Below, one piece after another: positions 10,665 to 21,974 of a stretch of DNA of 64,000 bases (positions are counted from its first letter, which is position 1; each line of letters opens with the position of its first letter). The notes beneath the pieces are model-generated. The model was given only the letters and a program-made list of their open reading frames with translations. It did not search any database and was not told where the DNA came from. The DNA lies in NCBI GenBank assembly GCA_001599815.1, contig BCIA01000003.1, forward strand, positions 1,860,001 to 1,924,000, read 5' to 3'. The DNA is from Furcasterigmium furcatum. Its lineage: Eukaryota; Ascomycota; Sordariomycetes; Glomerellales; Plectosphaerellaceae. Made by a program: the position numbers and the translations under genes.

Positions 10665-12493
10665 TCAGGGCTTGCAGCGGCCCATGTAGCGGGGATACAA
10701 GCACGTCGTCCTGACGGTGTGCTGGTTGGCCATCCAGGCCAGGAAACGCTCGAGACCGAGACCGTAGCCGCCGTGGGGGGAAGTGCCGTACCTAGAGATC
10801 ATCTCGTTAACATCAAACACCTCATGCTCACAATACGCGGAGATACTCACTTCCTCTGGTCAGTGTACCAGTAGTAGTCCTTGGCAGGAATGCCCTGCTT
10901 GTCGTACGCGGCCATGAGCTCGTCGTAGCCCTCCATCCTCATGGAGCCACCGACAATCTCGCCGACGCCGGGCATCAGCACGTCCACGCTCTCGGTGACG
11001 CGCAGGTCGTTGGGGTCCTTCTTCATGTAGAAGGCCTTGATCTCGACGGGGAAGTGCGTCAGGAAGATGGGCTTGTTGATGATGTCCGTCATCCTGCGCT
11101 CGGCGGCCTCGGCGATATCGTCGCCGAAGACGTGGGGGTTGCCCTCCTCGTTGAGGATAGGGGGGTCCTGGGCGTTGAGCCAGTCGATGGCGTCGGCGTA
11201 CTTCATGCGCTTGAAAGGGCGGACGGGGCGCTCGAAGCCCGGGTTGAGCTCCTTGATGTGCGCGGCGGTCTCGGGGTCGTCGAGGACGTTGTCGATGACG
11301 CGGCACATAACCTCCTCGAGATGCTCGAGCAGATCGGGGAAGTCGATGAAGTCGAGCTCGGCCTCGACGTGCGTGTACTCGGCGAGATGGCGGCGGGTCA
11401 AGCTGCGCTCGGCGCGGAAGGACTTCTCAATACAGTAGACGTCGCCCAGGCTGGGGAGGACGGTCTCGAGGTACAGCTGGGAGGACTGGGTGAGGTAGGC
11501 GGCCTCGTCGTAGTACGGGACGGAGAAGAGGGTGGCGCCGCCCTCGACCTGGGTCTGGACGAGCGCGGGGGGCGCGACCTTGGTGATGTTCATGTCCTTG
11601 TACGTCTTGACGAACGCCCACTCAGTGGCCGCGCGGATCTTCATCAGGGCCGCGGCGTTGTCGCCACGGAGGACCAAGTGCCTCTGGTCCAGCATCTGGG
11701 GATCCCACTGGTTCTGCTGCGCCGACACCCTGTTGGTGATGGCGTCCTCCTCGGAAGGCGAGGTGCCAATGACCTCGTAGTACTCGACGAGCAGCTCGCG
11801 GCCGTCGGGGGCCGTCTGGCCCTCGAGAACCTTGCGCATCTCACCGTACACCCACAGCGAGGTGCCCTGGGCAAAGTTCAGGGCGTCGTAGGTCTTGGTG
11901 AGGTCGCTGCTCTGCAGGACGCACTGCAGGTGGCCGTAGCCGTCGACGAGGGTGATGAAGGTGGCCTGCTTCTGGGCGCGCAGGCGGTGGATGCGGCCGG
12001 CGACCTTGACGAGGGAGCCCTTCGTCTCGCCCTCGCCCAGGGTGACGTCCTTGTTGCCGATCCTGATCTTCTTCGCGTCGGCGACCCAGTCGGGCTTCTT
12101 CAGCTGGATCTTCTTGGCGTTCTCGAGGGTCTCGAGGCGCTGCTTGCGCTTTGCCTCGACCTCGGCCTCCATCTGGGCCTGCTTGGCCAGCTTCTTCCTG
12201 TGTCCATCGAGCTGGGCCTGGGCCTTCTTCGCGGCGCTCTTCGCGGGCTCCTTCCACTGCAGGCGCACGGAGGGGTCCTCATCGGGGCCGACGGCGCCTG
12301 TTTGGGAGGCGCGGACGAGGAACTGGACGGAGCCGGGCTCCTTGTGGTGGTTGACGATGTAGGCGTGGGCGAGGGACTTGAAGGGGGCGCCCTCTGTACC
12401 GTCGGCGGCAGCTTCGTCGGAGCCAGCGTCGGTGTCGACAAAGATTTTGTCGTCGTGCTTGACTCGCTCAGCGAGTTCTTGTACGGCGGCCAT
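10665..12493 (-). CDS. DED81: Asparaginyl-tRNA synthetase, cytoplasmic
   Basis: Exons 12493-10851 and 10791-10665 give 589 residues. This class II synthetase charges tRNA-Asn in the cytosol. The N-terminal ~110 residues are a eukaryote-type extension, followed by a basic helical stretch (about 105-140, rich in Lys, Ala and Gln). The OB-fold anticodon-binding domain is at about 160-260 (VKVAGRIHRLRAQ). The class II core follows, with the motif 2 region FRAERSLTRRHLAEYTHVE and FDFPDLL-like neighbours. The 59-nt intron interrupts the core just before motif 3, so the last 42 residues (YGTSPHGGYGLGLERF onward) form a separate exon. Without that exon the protein would lack the GLGLER motif, so splicing is needed for activity. 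There is no mitochondrial presequence. AsnRS is favoured over AspRS by the eukaryotic AsnRS-type extension and the motif 3 context. Confidence 0.93.
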
Positions 12494-13151
12494 GGTGGCT
12501 TTCGGGGCGCTCTTCGGTCGCGGTCTTTCGAGATGCTCTAGTTAAGCGGATTGTCTGTCTTCGGGGTGACTGGAGCGTCAATTAGGTGCCAACAGGCCGG
12601 GAGAAGGCAACGTGTATGGTTGACAATAATTTCGGGAGGTGATGGCGGGGTAGTAGTTTTCTCGGAGTCGACAGAGGCAGGAGGCAGTGGAGTTTTGTGG
12701 TGGGGGAAAAGGAAACTCCCGTTCGATTGGATTGAGTCACACTCCGAATTGGCTCGAATCTGTCTGAGTCGCTGGACTGGCCAATTCTCTCCCTTCGAAT
12801 TGCAATTGGACACTGAATCAAGGCTTCGGTTCTTCCACCTCCGGCCAGCAACAATCAAGGGGCTGGCTTTAAGCAATTTCGACCTCTGACATTGACTCAC
12901 AAACTCGCCTGAAGTGTTCGTGCGGGTTTCATCCTCTGATAAGACTCACCTCGGCAGATAAGCCGCCGAAGTCGCATTGGACACCGTCGTCTTATCGCTC
13001 CTTTTCGTGAAGTTACCCCTGGAACAGGACTGGATGATGACCACAGATCAACACGATGCTGGTCGGACATGTCTCACTGCCTCATGTCTCGAGGAGATGA
13101 GTGAGCTCAGACGTCGCATAGCACCTATGAATACTACTCTGTCCGCCCCCA
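12494..13151. other. Intergenic region, 0.66 kb
   Basis: Promoter of the asparaginyl-tRNA synthetase and 3' flank of the agmatinase-like gene, both on the minus strand. No recognisable coding frame. Confidence 0.6.
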
Positions 13152-14496
13152 TCACAGCTCGTCTCGCCCCTCTGGCGCCTCCTTCGCCATGTCCGCAAGT
13201 CCCCTCTTCACCATCGAGCTCACGATCTCGTATACAACCTGCGCCGCCGCCAGTGCAGTTTCCTCCCCGGCGCCCTGGTAGGCCGGCGACACCTCGACAA
13301 CGTCCGCGCCGACGACGTTCAGCCCCTCAACGCCCCTGAGCACACGGATGAGCTCTCTCGTCGTCCAGCCACCAGGCTCAGGCGTCCCCGTACCGGGTGC
13401 AAAAGCAGGGTCCAGCACATCGATATCCACGCTGAGATACACCGGCGCCTCGGTGCCGAGGACCGACATGATAGACTCGATGACCCCCTTGGTGCCCACC
13501 TCGTCCATGTCGTCGGCAGCAATGCGCACCCAGTTCTGCGCCGTGTCGTCCTCGTTGTCCGCAAAGTCATCCCCGCTCAGCCTCGTCCGCAGGCCCGCGT
13601 GGACAGACTGCCCCATCGAGGCGTTCGAGAGCAGCCCCTCGGTGTTGGCGAGCCAGAACATGGACCCGTGGTTGAACGGCGCCGGCGACCAGACGGACGG
13701 GTATTTGGCCGGGTGCCAAGTGTCGAGATGCGCTGTCCCCAGAAATCAGCGGCGTCCCAGAGATATCAGTTCCTAGAGGTTCCTTTCTCACCGTCAAAAT
13801 GAAGCACCTGCAATGGCTGTCCGTAAATCTCCTTCAACGCCCTCAGCGCCGGCAGGGCCAGGCTGTGATCGCCACCCAGTGTCACGAGCTTCGGCTTCGT
13901 CAGTGAGCTCGAAAGCGGCTTGCGCCGCCCGAGCTCCCGGAACGCCTCGGTCATCTGCAGCAGCGCCACGCTGTTGTCCATCGGCGTGATGGGGATGTCG
14001 CCGCAGTCGATGATCTTGGCCCAGTTTTGGTACGGGTTGATCCCGGCGCGCGGGTTGAACCCGCGGAATGACGTCTGCCGGCTTGATGCCTGCCTGATGG
14101 CACGGGGCCCGAACCGCGCGCCGGGGCGGTAGCTGACGGCCGTGTCGAAAGGGGCGCCGATGATGGCGATGTCATACAGCTCGCTTGGGTCCGTGAGGCA
14201 CTTGACGTGCTTCAGGTGCGCGAATGAGCCGATGCCGGTGAACGCTATGGATGAGAGCGTGAGTTGAGATATTCACCCTGCCTCGATAATTGTACGTTAC
14301 TCACCCCACTGCGGACAGTCAGTAAATCTGGCCGTAACCTTTAGTGAGAGGGATGTTCACGTACCTCGAATCCCCATTTCTTCTCGAGCTCATCCAGCTC
14401 CTCCTTCGACCAGACCCTCCCGTCATCGTGGTCGTGGTTGCATGCTGCTACGTTGAGCGCCCAGAGGCACAGAGCCGCTACAGATGATACCTTCAT
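13152..14496 (-). CDS. Secreted agmatinase/guanidinobutyrase-type ureohydrolase
   Basis: Four exons, 14496-14365, 14308-14305, 14244-13792 and 13732-13152, give 389 residues. The protein belongs to the Mn-dependent ureohydrolase (arginase/agmatinase) family. All metal-ligand motifs are present: GGDHS, the DAHLD motif (assembled across the third intron as FDAHLDTWHP) and SVDIDVLDPAFAPGTGTPEP. The first 18 residues (MKVSSVAALCLWALNVAA) look like a signal peptide, so it is probably secreted; the substrate cannot be fixed from sequence but the PGTGTPEP form favours agmatinase-like enzymes over arginase. The odd part is exon 2, only TGGG. It is required to restore phase and supplies the conserved Trp of the W-x-F-x-G-I-G stretch. 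Both flanking introns (56 and 60 nt) have GT-AG ends and CTCAC or CTGAC branch sites. An upstream ATG at 14553 would hide the signal peptide, so 14496 is preferred. Confidence 0.85.
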
Positions 14497-16006
14497 GTTT
14501 CTCTTACTGATCAAGGGTTGCCAGACACGAGTGTTCAAGTCACAAGGTTGCACAGATACAGAATCGAGTGCCAGCCTCGAGATATAAGCCCGTTACCCCA
14601 GGTTCTCCCAACCGGCAAGCTGCCGGTCAGACTGGAGAACGCCCCGAGTCAGACACTCCCGTCACGACGGCCGCCAGCGTTCTCGACGGTCCTAGTTCCA
14701 ACTCGGCAGTCGGCGGTCAATCCTTGCGCGTCTCCCCCACCACCGACCCGTCAATGTGGGGAACTGATAAGGCAAATCCAGGCCATTTGGGGACATTTTT
14801 CCGCCTCTGGCACCGGGCCGGTTCTCGCTACAGATTGACGAGCGATTCGAAAGGCGCCCTTCAGGGCGTGTGATCCACGTACCACGACGACAAGCAGCAT
14901 TGACCGATCGCTATCCCGACCTGATATCGCAGCCATGCCACTTCAAGCCCCGAAGTCCGGGGAAATAAACATATCACTCATCCAGACACCGGCCGCCGGC
15001 GGCCCACCCCGACCACTGAAGCTCGCCCGGCGGCTGGGGTCAGGGACATCCCTCCATGGGCATCGGATGTCCGACCCCAAACGGGACTCTGTCGACAATG
15101 GTTCTTTTTGCTCGGAAATATATATCTCCCCCCGTCCGTCCCCGTCACTGCCCTGCTGATTGACGGACTGCAACCCCGCTCCGCTGTGACTGTCCATGTT
15201 TCGCTTCGCCCTGCCTGCGGGGAGGGGAGGACGATGACTGCATGTTCGACGACATATGTATGGAAAGCGAGAGGTGCAGGAAATCCAGGACCCCAACGGC
15301 CATGCGTCCACGGGTGCATCTCCTGTCGGCGGGCGGACTTTAGCCGCCCCGCCACCCGAGCCTGCTCCTCCGTGAGTCGTCTGCGTGCCCAGGGGGGCGC
15401 CCAATCGGTCAGTCAGTCGGTCAGGGGCGGCAAGCAAGAGGGACAAGGAAAACCGGTTGATTCAATAGCACTCCAATCGCCGTACTGTCCTATGGAAGAA
15501 AAAGCATCCTTGCCTGCATCAATGAAGTGCCAACCCAAAGAGTAAAATGAAGCAGAGTCTTGGACCGAGGGCTCTCGACGGGCTCAAGGTCGAGACCGTT
15601 TGTTTCTCTTTTCGCGGGGGGGTGGATGGGCCGGACGGGTAGCCACGAGAGCTGGGCCGCGCTGCCTGTCTAATCAGCAGCCATGCTCCCAGTCCGATTC
15701 GCTCTCCGGCGTGTGTAGAAAGTTCGTTTGCTGGGTGGGAAACCTCCAGTATCGATCACCGGCCACCACCAAACAAGCCTCATCCACCATGTCTACGATC
15801 CTCCGTAGGTGCGTGCTCAAGGCCTGCACCCAGCCGGCTGCTGTGCTCGCTCAAAGATCAATGGGGGGGCTGTGCCGAGCGAACGAGCACCCTGTCTTCT
15901 CGGAAAGCCGCCGAGCGGGCGGGCGGGCTCGGTGACCCAAGTACGGGGAGAAATGTGTCTCCAGCCGAAGATGGCCGGAGATGGGGGCGTGCGTGTGCCC
16001 CGAAGT
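14497..16006. other. Intergenic region, 1.5 kb
   Basis: Upstream of the ureohydrolase and downstream of cdc42, both minus. Frames of up to 167 codons exist on both strands but overlap each other and have no motif. No repeat or RNA gene recognised. Confidence 0.6.
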
Positions 16007-17074
16007 CTAGAGGAGAAGGCACTTATGCGACTTCTTCTTGGGAACGGGGGGTTCCAGTGCCGCGACGATAGCCTAGGTAGATCATGTCAGCGGCGGATGG
16101 CATAGGATGCGGTGCACACGCAGAGCCACTCACCTCGTCGAACACGTCCTTCAGTTTGTACTGCGTCAGAGCGCTGCACTCGACATACTTGACAGCGCCC
16201 AGGTCCTTGGCCATGCGCTCACCGTCCTCCTTCATGACGGGGCGCATCTTCTGCTTGGCCAGCTTTTCCCGCACGCTGCCGTCGTCTCGCAGATCGGTCT
16301 GGGTGCCCACGATGAGGCAGGGGACGCCGGGGCAGTGGTGGTGCACCTCGGGGAACCACTTCTCGCGGACGTTTTCGAATGATGCCGGGGAGGTGACGGA
16401 GAAGCAGACGAGGAAGACATCGGTCTGGGGGTAGGAGAGAGGTCGCAGGCGGTCGTAATCTTCCTGACCGGCGGTATCGAAGAGGCCGAGCGTGTAGGGC
16501 TCGTCGCCAATCCTGGGTAAGGGGACCAAGAGTCAGCGTGGATCCCGCAAGTTTCATCCCAATTCCGCCAGCGTCGGGTGGTCCCTCTCTCTGTGTGTCG
16601 ATGCGGGTGTGATGACGATGGGAGACTGGAATGCCGCCCTCGGTACCGGCTGGGGGCAGAGCAGTAGAGGCAAGCAACCCCGCCCTGGCCGTGGTCCTGG
16701 GGGAGAGAGCACACTCACATGACGGTGACGGCGTAGTTGTCAAAGACGGTCGGGACATATTCCGAGGGGAACTTGTTGGTGGTGTAGCTGATCAGAAGGC
16801 AGGTCTTGCCGACCGCACCGTCGCCGACGACAACGCACCTGCGAAAAGGGGGAGGTTCGTTAGCAAGCTGTCCTGTCAAAGGCGGCAGGCAGAATGAGGG
16901 TTCGAGTCGGAGACGCGCAATTCACCGTCTCGTGCCCCCGAGATCAGCGCGCGGGCACGAGAAGGGCGAAAGGAAGGCAGCCCACCCGCCGGGGCGATGA
17001 GCCCGCGCGGACAGTCCGAGCAGATTCAGGAGAGGGGCGTCCGGGGGTACGCACTTAATAGTTGCGACAACCAT
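16007..17074 (-). CDS. cdc42: Rho-family GTPase Cdc42
   Basis: Exons 17074-17055, 16838-16719, 16512-16134 and 16072-16007 give 194 residues, the usual size for fungal Cdc42. The P-loop is GDGAVGKT, switch I has YVPTVFDNY, switch II is DTAGQEDYD, and the guanine-specificity motif is TQTDLRDD where many homologues have TKxD. The insert region follows, then a polybasic tail (PKKKSHK) and the prenylation box CLLL, predicting geranylgeranylation and membrane anchoring. Cdc42 controls polarity and hyphal tip growth. The first exon codes only six and two-thirds codons. Introns 1 and 2 are 216 and 206 nt, three to four times the length of almost every other intron here; intron 3 is 61 nt. Rac1 was considered, but the VMIGDEPYTLGLFDTAGQ and VHHHCPGVPCLIVGTQTD stretches are Cdc42-specific. 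Confidence 0.95.
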
Positions 17075-20000
17075 CGTGAATGGTAATCGGGGGACAGCCG
17101 ATTTCGAGGGGTGAAGCTCAGCAGCAAGCTGGGGGACTGGGCTGGAGAAGGCCGCCGGACTCGTTATCGCGCGCTATCTATCGCGTCGAGATTGTGCAGG
17201 CAGTGGCGAATATCGAATCGACTCGAACTCGGGCGGCCGAGGCGGTGATGAGGGAACGCACCGAAACAGCGCGCGGACGGGCGGCAGCGGGACGAGAAGG
17301 GCGGGCGATGGGTTGGGCGGTCGAAGAAGTCGGAGGAATGATGATACTGGGCAGAGGCAACAGAGAAGACGGGGAAGATGTTCGCTGCAGGCCCAAGGCC
17401 AGGACTGGTCTAGAGGCGATGCTAAGTCTAAGGGGGGTGGAGTCTGAAAAATTGGGGGGGAGGGAACGAACTGGGAAGCCGTGAGGTGATGGCGGTCGTC
17501 CGTCCACAGCGGGCATGCAGATGGCGTTAGGGGCCTTGTCGCCTTAAAACGGACCTGCTCTGTCGGTGCAGGTCGAGAGGCTTCTCAACTTGAACTCAAA
17601 GTGCCCGTCCAGGTACCAGGGGTGGATAGGGGCAGGTTCAGGGATTTTCTTCTCTCTGATTCATCGGCACTGCTTCTTTTACTGCTGGAAAAGGACTTTC
17701 CCCTTCAGGTTCACTCCATGCCAGCTTTTGGCGTCTGGGCCTGGCCGAGGGGCATGGCAAACAACGCGATAGCCCTCCCCAACAGACAAGATGGGACGAT
17801 GAGCGAGTGGCCCAGTTGCGGTCCGCACTGACTAGGTACATATCTACGGGTGGTGATTAACAACTTGGACAAAAAGGAGAAAAGAAAAAGAAGCACGAGG
17901 GGCTCAATATGCCCTCGGAATCACTCAACCATCCATTGTCGTGGCCTCCCATCCTCCATTCACCTATCGCACTGGCAGTGTGACATGGACAGGGCCAGCG
18001 GAGTGAATGAAATCGCAGGACCGCGCATTGACTGCCTGGCGGCCCTGGAGGGACGCTAGCGGTCGGGCTATGGAAGTATCCTTCCGCAGATTTTCGCGCC
18101 AGCCGGTACTTGGCACTTTCCTGCCGTCCTCTGGGGCTCGCTGGGTCTGCCAACTGCGTCCTGTCAGAAGGCCTGTGCAAAATTGTCCGGCCGGTAATTA
18201 GGGACCGGGGCGCCCGAGGCGTTCCAGGGGAATGGGTGCTCTGAGGTCATGCGTATGCACTAAAACGGGCGACACAAGAGGAAATAACGGTGTCAATCTC
18301 GCCTCACCCTGAAAATCCCAACAGGTCCGTTCTCCTGGGTTGTTACATAATTAATGCCCGGTCAATCCTCCCTTCAACTGACCATCCCGCCGCGTTGTCC
18401 ATTGAACGGCCCCCACCACCAAGCACGCCAGACACGTGGGAATTCAGCGGGAGCACAAGCGGCTTCGAGAACAATGCCTCCCTGCCTATCTCGAGGATTG
18501 TGCGACCACAATCTGGAGGCGACTTGAGCAGCTCATCTCCCTGTCTTCTGATTCCCATCCTGCAGGATTCTCAGCATCCTTGCCAGCCCAGCATTTCCCG
18601 ACTTCTCTCGTGTTCCCTGTCTCCGTCCGTACTTGCGCATACGCGTAGATCTCCAGGGTATCTGACACGACGCTCCCGGGAGATTTCCCGGTCAGGAGTC
18701 AGTCAAGTCAGGGACCAGCGCCGCATCCGATACAGCTCCGAGCCCTCCTCCCCTTGTGCAACCACAGGCTTCGATCTCCGGCACGAGGCGGGCGTACGCG
18801 CCTCATGCACACTCGCGTCCAACGCCCATGAGACATGCATTCGCCGTCGTCATAACGCTCGCTATCCGAGAGAGAGGAGGATACCTGCAGCACAATTCTT
18901 CATGCTTCCCAGGGTAGCGCGTGGGAGACGGAGGCTGCCGGGCCCCTTTTTATTTCCAATGCTGTGCAGGTCAGCAGCCTCCATCTCGATGACTATTTTA
19001 CTCCTGCTCACCAGATCCCGATCTGGCTAATGCCTCCCCCCCTGCAATCAAGGGTCCTGAAATTCATGCGTGAAGATCCTCATGACAACAACCATGGACC
19101 GGCAGCTGCCTCACTTCACTTCCGACCCTCGTGGCCGTTGCCGGGATCCCCCGTCTCTGAGCCATCACGGACATCCCGAATGCTCCAAAACGGGGCCTCG
19201 GTGCACAACGGACGATATCCGATGTGCCGCAAGTCGATAACACGGATGTCTCCCATCGTCCGTGCCCCAGTGCTCACAGAGTACATACAGAAACCACTTG
19301 CTTGGCTGCTGGAACCCCGACCGAACTGGCCATTTGATAAATATATCTGGTGCCAATTTCTGAGGCTCGATATGTAGTTAGCTCGACTCGGCTTTTTTAT
19401 ATCGGCGAATGTGATGTCTACCAAGTACTGGTTGGCAGACCACCACGAGGAGCTTTTGACGATGGCTTCGTGGCTTGTCAGAGCGCGTTGTCGACGGACT
19501 GACTTGCCGCCGTGCCATCAGGCATTTCGCCTCTTGGTCTTATTCTTATTCTTTATGTTTCTCTCAGCCACCTCTGTCGACTTAATTGCTGGTATGCTCC
19601 TGACTGACGCACATGAACGGGCGAGCTTGACTCGATCTCAACCTCGTCAGATGCTGTTGTCCGGCAGTTCGATGTAGAGGAGCTTCACACAAGAGCCGCC
19701 ACACAACCATTGACTGAAACGCTTCTACTACAAAGCATGAAGGGCCAACCTTCTTTCCATCCGACCCATTCGCAAAAATCCCGGAGGAGATGCGCCGCGA
19801 GGCGTTTGTCACCTCGACTCTACCGACGACGGTAGGTCATATCTCTAGCATCTCCAGACACGTTTGGCAAGTCTTGTTTTGGATTTCATACCAAGCATCC
19901 GCACCGGTTTGATGGGCCTCTCACCCGGAGGTTGGATGGTGGGAAAGCCATGGGTCGCCGACGAAACATATTATCTTAGATACGCACGCTCTATGACAGA

Positions 20001-20256
20001 TGAGCGTCTTTATCCTTGACAACCCAGCAGTGGTTGCAAACCAGCCTGGATACTATGAGCAGCAGTATCAGTCTGTGCCGCTGAGTGTAGAGTCACGAGA
20101 GAGAAGAGAATAATGAGATATGAGTGAAAGATCTTTCTGACGGACGCTGCTGATCCATGGCGGTTGATGCGACTGCTCTGACGACTGTATGTCTCATAAA
20201 GGAACACCGACTACAACTCAGGATCTAGATAACCCGTCCATCTAAAGCAGTGATGT
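17075..20256. other. Long intergenic region, 3.2 kb
   Basis: Between the start of cdc42 and the end of the GST-like gene, both minus. The cdc42 promoter and 5' UTR must lie in the first part. A plus-strand frame at 18290-19030 stays open for 246 codons but is rich in Ser, Arg and Pro and shows no known motif. I recognise no RNA gene or transposon. Confidence 0.55.
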
Positions 20257-21090
20257 CTATTTCACCTCCGCATAGACCTCCAAGGCATCATGCAGCCGCC
20301 CAAATAGACCCCCATGCCAGCCTCTCACCTGCTCCCACTCACCCTCGGACATAGTCACGAAGAACATCCGCAGCCACGCACCGACGATAAAGTCCGCGTG
20401 GCAGGCCCTCGTCCCGAGGATGAACGGGCCGCTGGTGTCCCTCAGGAACAGCCTGCCCAGATCACCCAGCGCCTCCCGGAACGAGTCCATCGTCTTCTGC
20501 CGCGCCTCGCCAACCAGCGCAAAGTCCTCCCAGCAGGTCAGGCCCGCGCGCCGGATGAATTCCGCCTTGGTGGTCTCGGCGGTGGCCGGGTCGAGGGGGA
20601 AGCCCTGGAGCGTGAGCTGGGAGTGCACGCTGAAGGCGGCGTCGACGTTCATGTTGAACTTGGCATACTCGGGGAATTCCTTGTCGCACCACTCCGACAG
20701 CGGCACGAGGATCCTTTCATGCTTGAACTCGTAGTCGAGCATCTGAGGGGGGAAGAGGTCGCCCGCGCCCGAGTCCGGGTACTGTTTCTGGAGGTAGACG
20801 GCGATGTCGAAGGAGTCGCCGACGGACGTCTTGGTGGCGGGATCCTCGATGATGGGCAGGGTGAAGAAGTCAGTGCCGTCAGCGAACTTGCGGCAGGCCG
20901 GCACGTTGAGACCGGTGCGGACCTTGGAGATTTCGGGCAAAGATACCCATGATGTCGAGCATGGGAGGCCCTTGAAGTTGAGTGCCAGGCGGGCTTTCCA
21001 GGGGTTCGGGGAGCAGCAGGTTTCCTCGACGGGGGGACGCTGGGCGATGTCATAGAAGACGATGCGGTTGGATGACGAGGTCGTCGACAT
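20257..21090 (-). CDS. Glutathione S-transferase-like protein (fungal etherase/GSTFuA type)
   Basis: A single exon of 277 residues begins at the ATG at 21090 (MSTTSSSNR); the frame is open further upstream but that part has no domain. The N-terminal thioredoxin-like GST domain spans about residues 9-100, with the SPNPWKARLAL helix in which Ser27 or one of Cys25-Cys26 would be the glutathione-activating residue. TLPIIEDP is the cis-Pro segment and VGDSFDIAVYLQK the Ser/Asp glutathione-contact segment. The all-helical C-terminal domain follows and contains GTRACHADFIVGAWLRMF. This layout fits the fungal GST class related to bacterial beta-etherases. It is probably cytosolic and used in detoxification. 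The gene stands alone, downstream of the accessory NACHT island and on the strand opposite to the NACHT gene. Confidence 0.82.
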   Translation of the reverse strand: MSTTSSSNRIVFYDIAQRPPVEETCCSPNPWKARLALNFKGLPCSTSWVSLPEISKVRTGLNVPACRKFADGTDFFTLPIIEDPATKTSVGDSFDIAVYLQKQYPDSGAGDLFPPQMLDYEFKHERILVPLSEWCDKEFPEYAKFNMNVDAAFSVHSQLTLQGFPLDPATAETTKAEFIRRAGLTCWEDFALVGEARQKTMDSFREALGDLGRLFLRDTSGPFILGTRACHADFIVGAWLRMFFVTMSEGEWEQVRGWHGGLFGRLHDALEVYAEVK

Positions 21091-21504
21091 GGTGAACTGA
21101 AATGTGATGAGTAGGAAGACTCCTGGTCGAACTGATGATGTCGTCACGATGGTGTTGTGGTGTCTCAAAGAAAAAGGATTTACCGATCGTCGCCGGGGTT
21201 CATGTTAGTCGGCGATCTCCCGCCGCGGGCTGATTTGGTCCGTGCACCAAGGAAACAAACTCCAGACGGATGTTGTACTACTGTTGCACAGGGTAATGGT
21301 TTGTAGGATGTTCGCATGGACTAGAACTGACTGAGCGGCTTATAAACGGTCCCACGGCTTGTGAGGAAACACGTTCGTGGGCGCACATCCGTGGTCCATG
21401 GATGCTGACGAGCCACCGAGCCTGTAGTCGAGGATCTGGAGACAGGAATGTTGGGCGTCGCAGACGGCGTTGCCATGGATCGATGTGTCGGGGACTCAGA
21501 CGGT

Positions 21505-21891
21505 TCATTGCAGACAGAGGCTCGGCCCTGCTTCACACAATGAAGAGGGTAGGGTCTGCTTTCGACGGGTCGTTGCCACTGAGCTCGAACTCGTCCTGGA
21601 CGCACGCCCAGCAAACAGACTGGAGTTCGGGGCAAGGCACAGCCTCCTCTCCTTGGCCAGGGCAATCACCATGGCCGCAAGCCTGGCCTCCCAGTTGCCA
21701 GAGGCCATGAAGATGCCCGTCTGCTGGACGTTCTGCACAGTATCGATGAGCTCGTCCCAGTTCTGGATTGTCGCGAGAGGAAACCGGTCCGGCCGATACT
21801 TCTTTTGACGCCTCCTCATATGAGCCCCGGCTCCTGGATGCCTTTCGTAGCGCGAAGAGGTGTACTTTTGAGAGGGGAATCGATATATCAT
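21505..21891 (-). CDS. Possible small hypothetical protein (128 residues)
   Basis: An ATG at 21891 opens 128 codons. The middle (about residues 43-90, including NWDELIDTVQNVQQTGIFMA) looks like real protein with alternating hydrophobic and charged residues; the C-terminal third is Ser/Thr/Arg-rich and less convincing. No domain recognised. It lies on the same strand and about 80 bases downstream of the one-TM protein, in its 3' flank, so it could be a separate small gene, a fragment of a decayed gene, or chance. Confidence 0.3.
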   Translation of the reverse strand: MIYRFPSQKYTSSRYERHPGAGAHMRRRQKKYRPDRFPLATIQNWDELIDTVQNVQQTGIFMASGNWEARLAAMVIALAKERRLCLAPNSSLFAGRASRTSSSSVATTRRKQTLPSSLCEAGPSLCLQ

Positions 21892-21974
21892 GCCAGGGGC
21901 AGAGAAATGACGAGGCGACTATTTAGTACGTTCTCCGCTGCGTTGCTGTATCAGGATGGTGATGTTAGGTAGTC

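Noticed and set aside
11054..12541. Plus-strand open frame of 495 codons
   Set aside because: It lies antisense to the asparaginyl-tRNA synthetase exon, is low-complexity (Leu, Gly, Asp, Val) and has no motif. High-GC coding with C/G third positions often opens the opposite strand.
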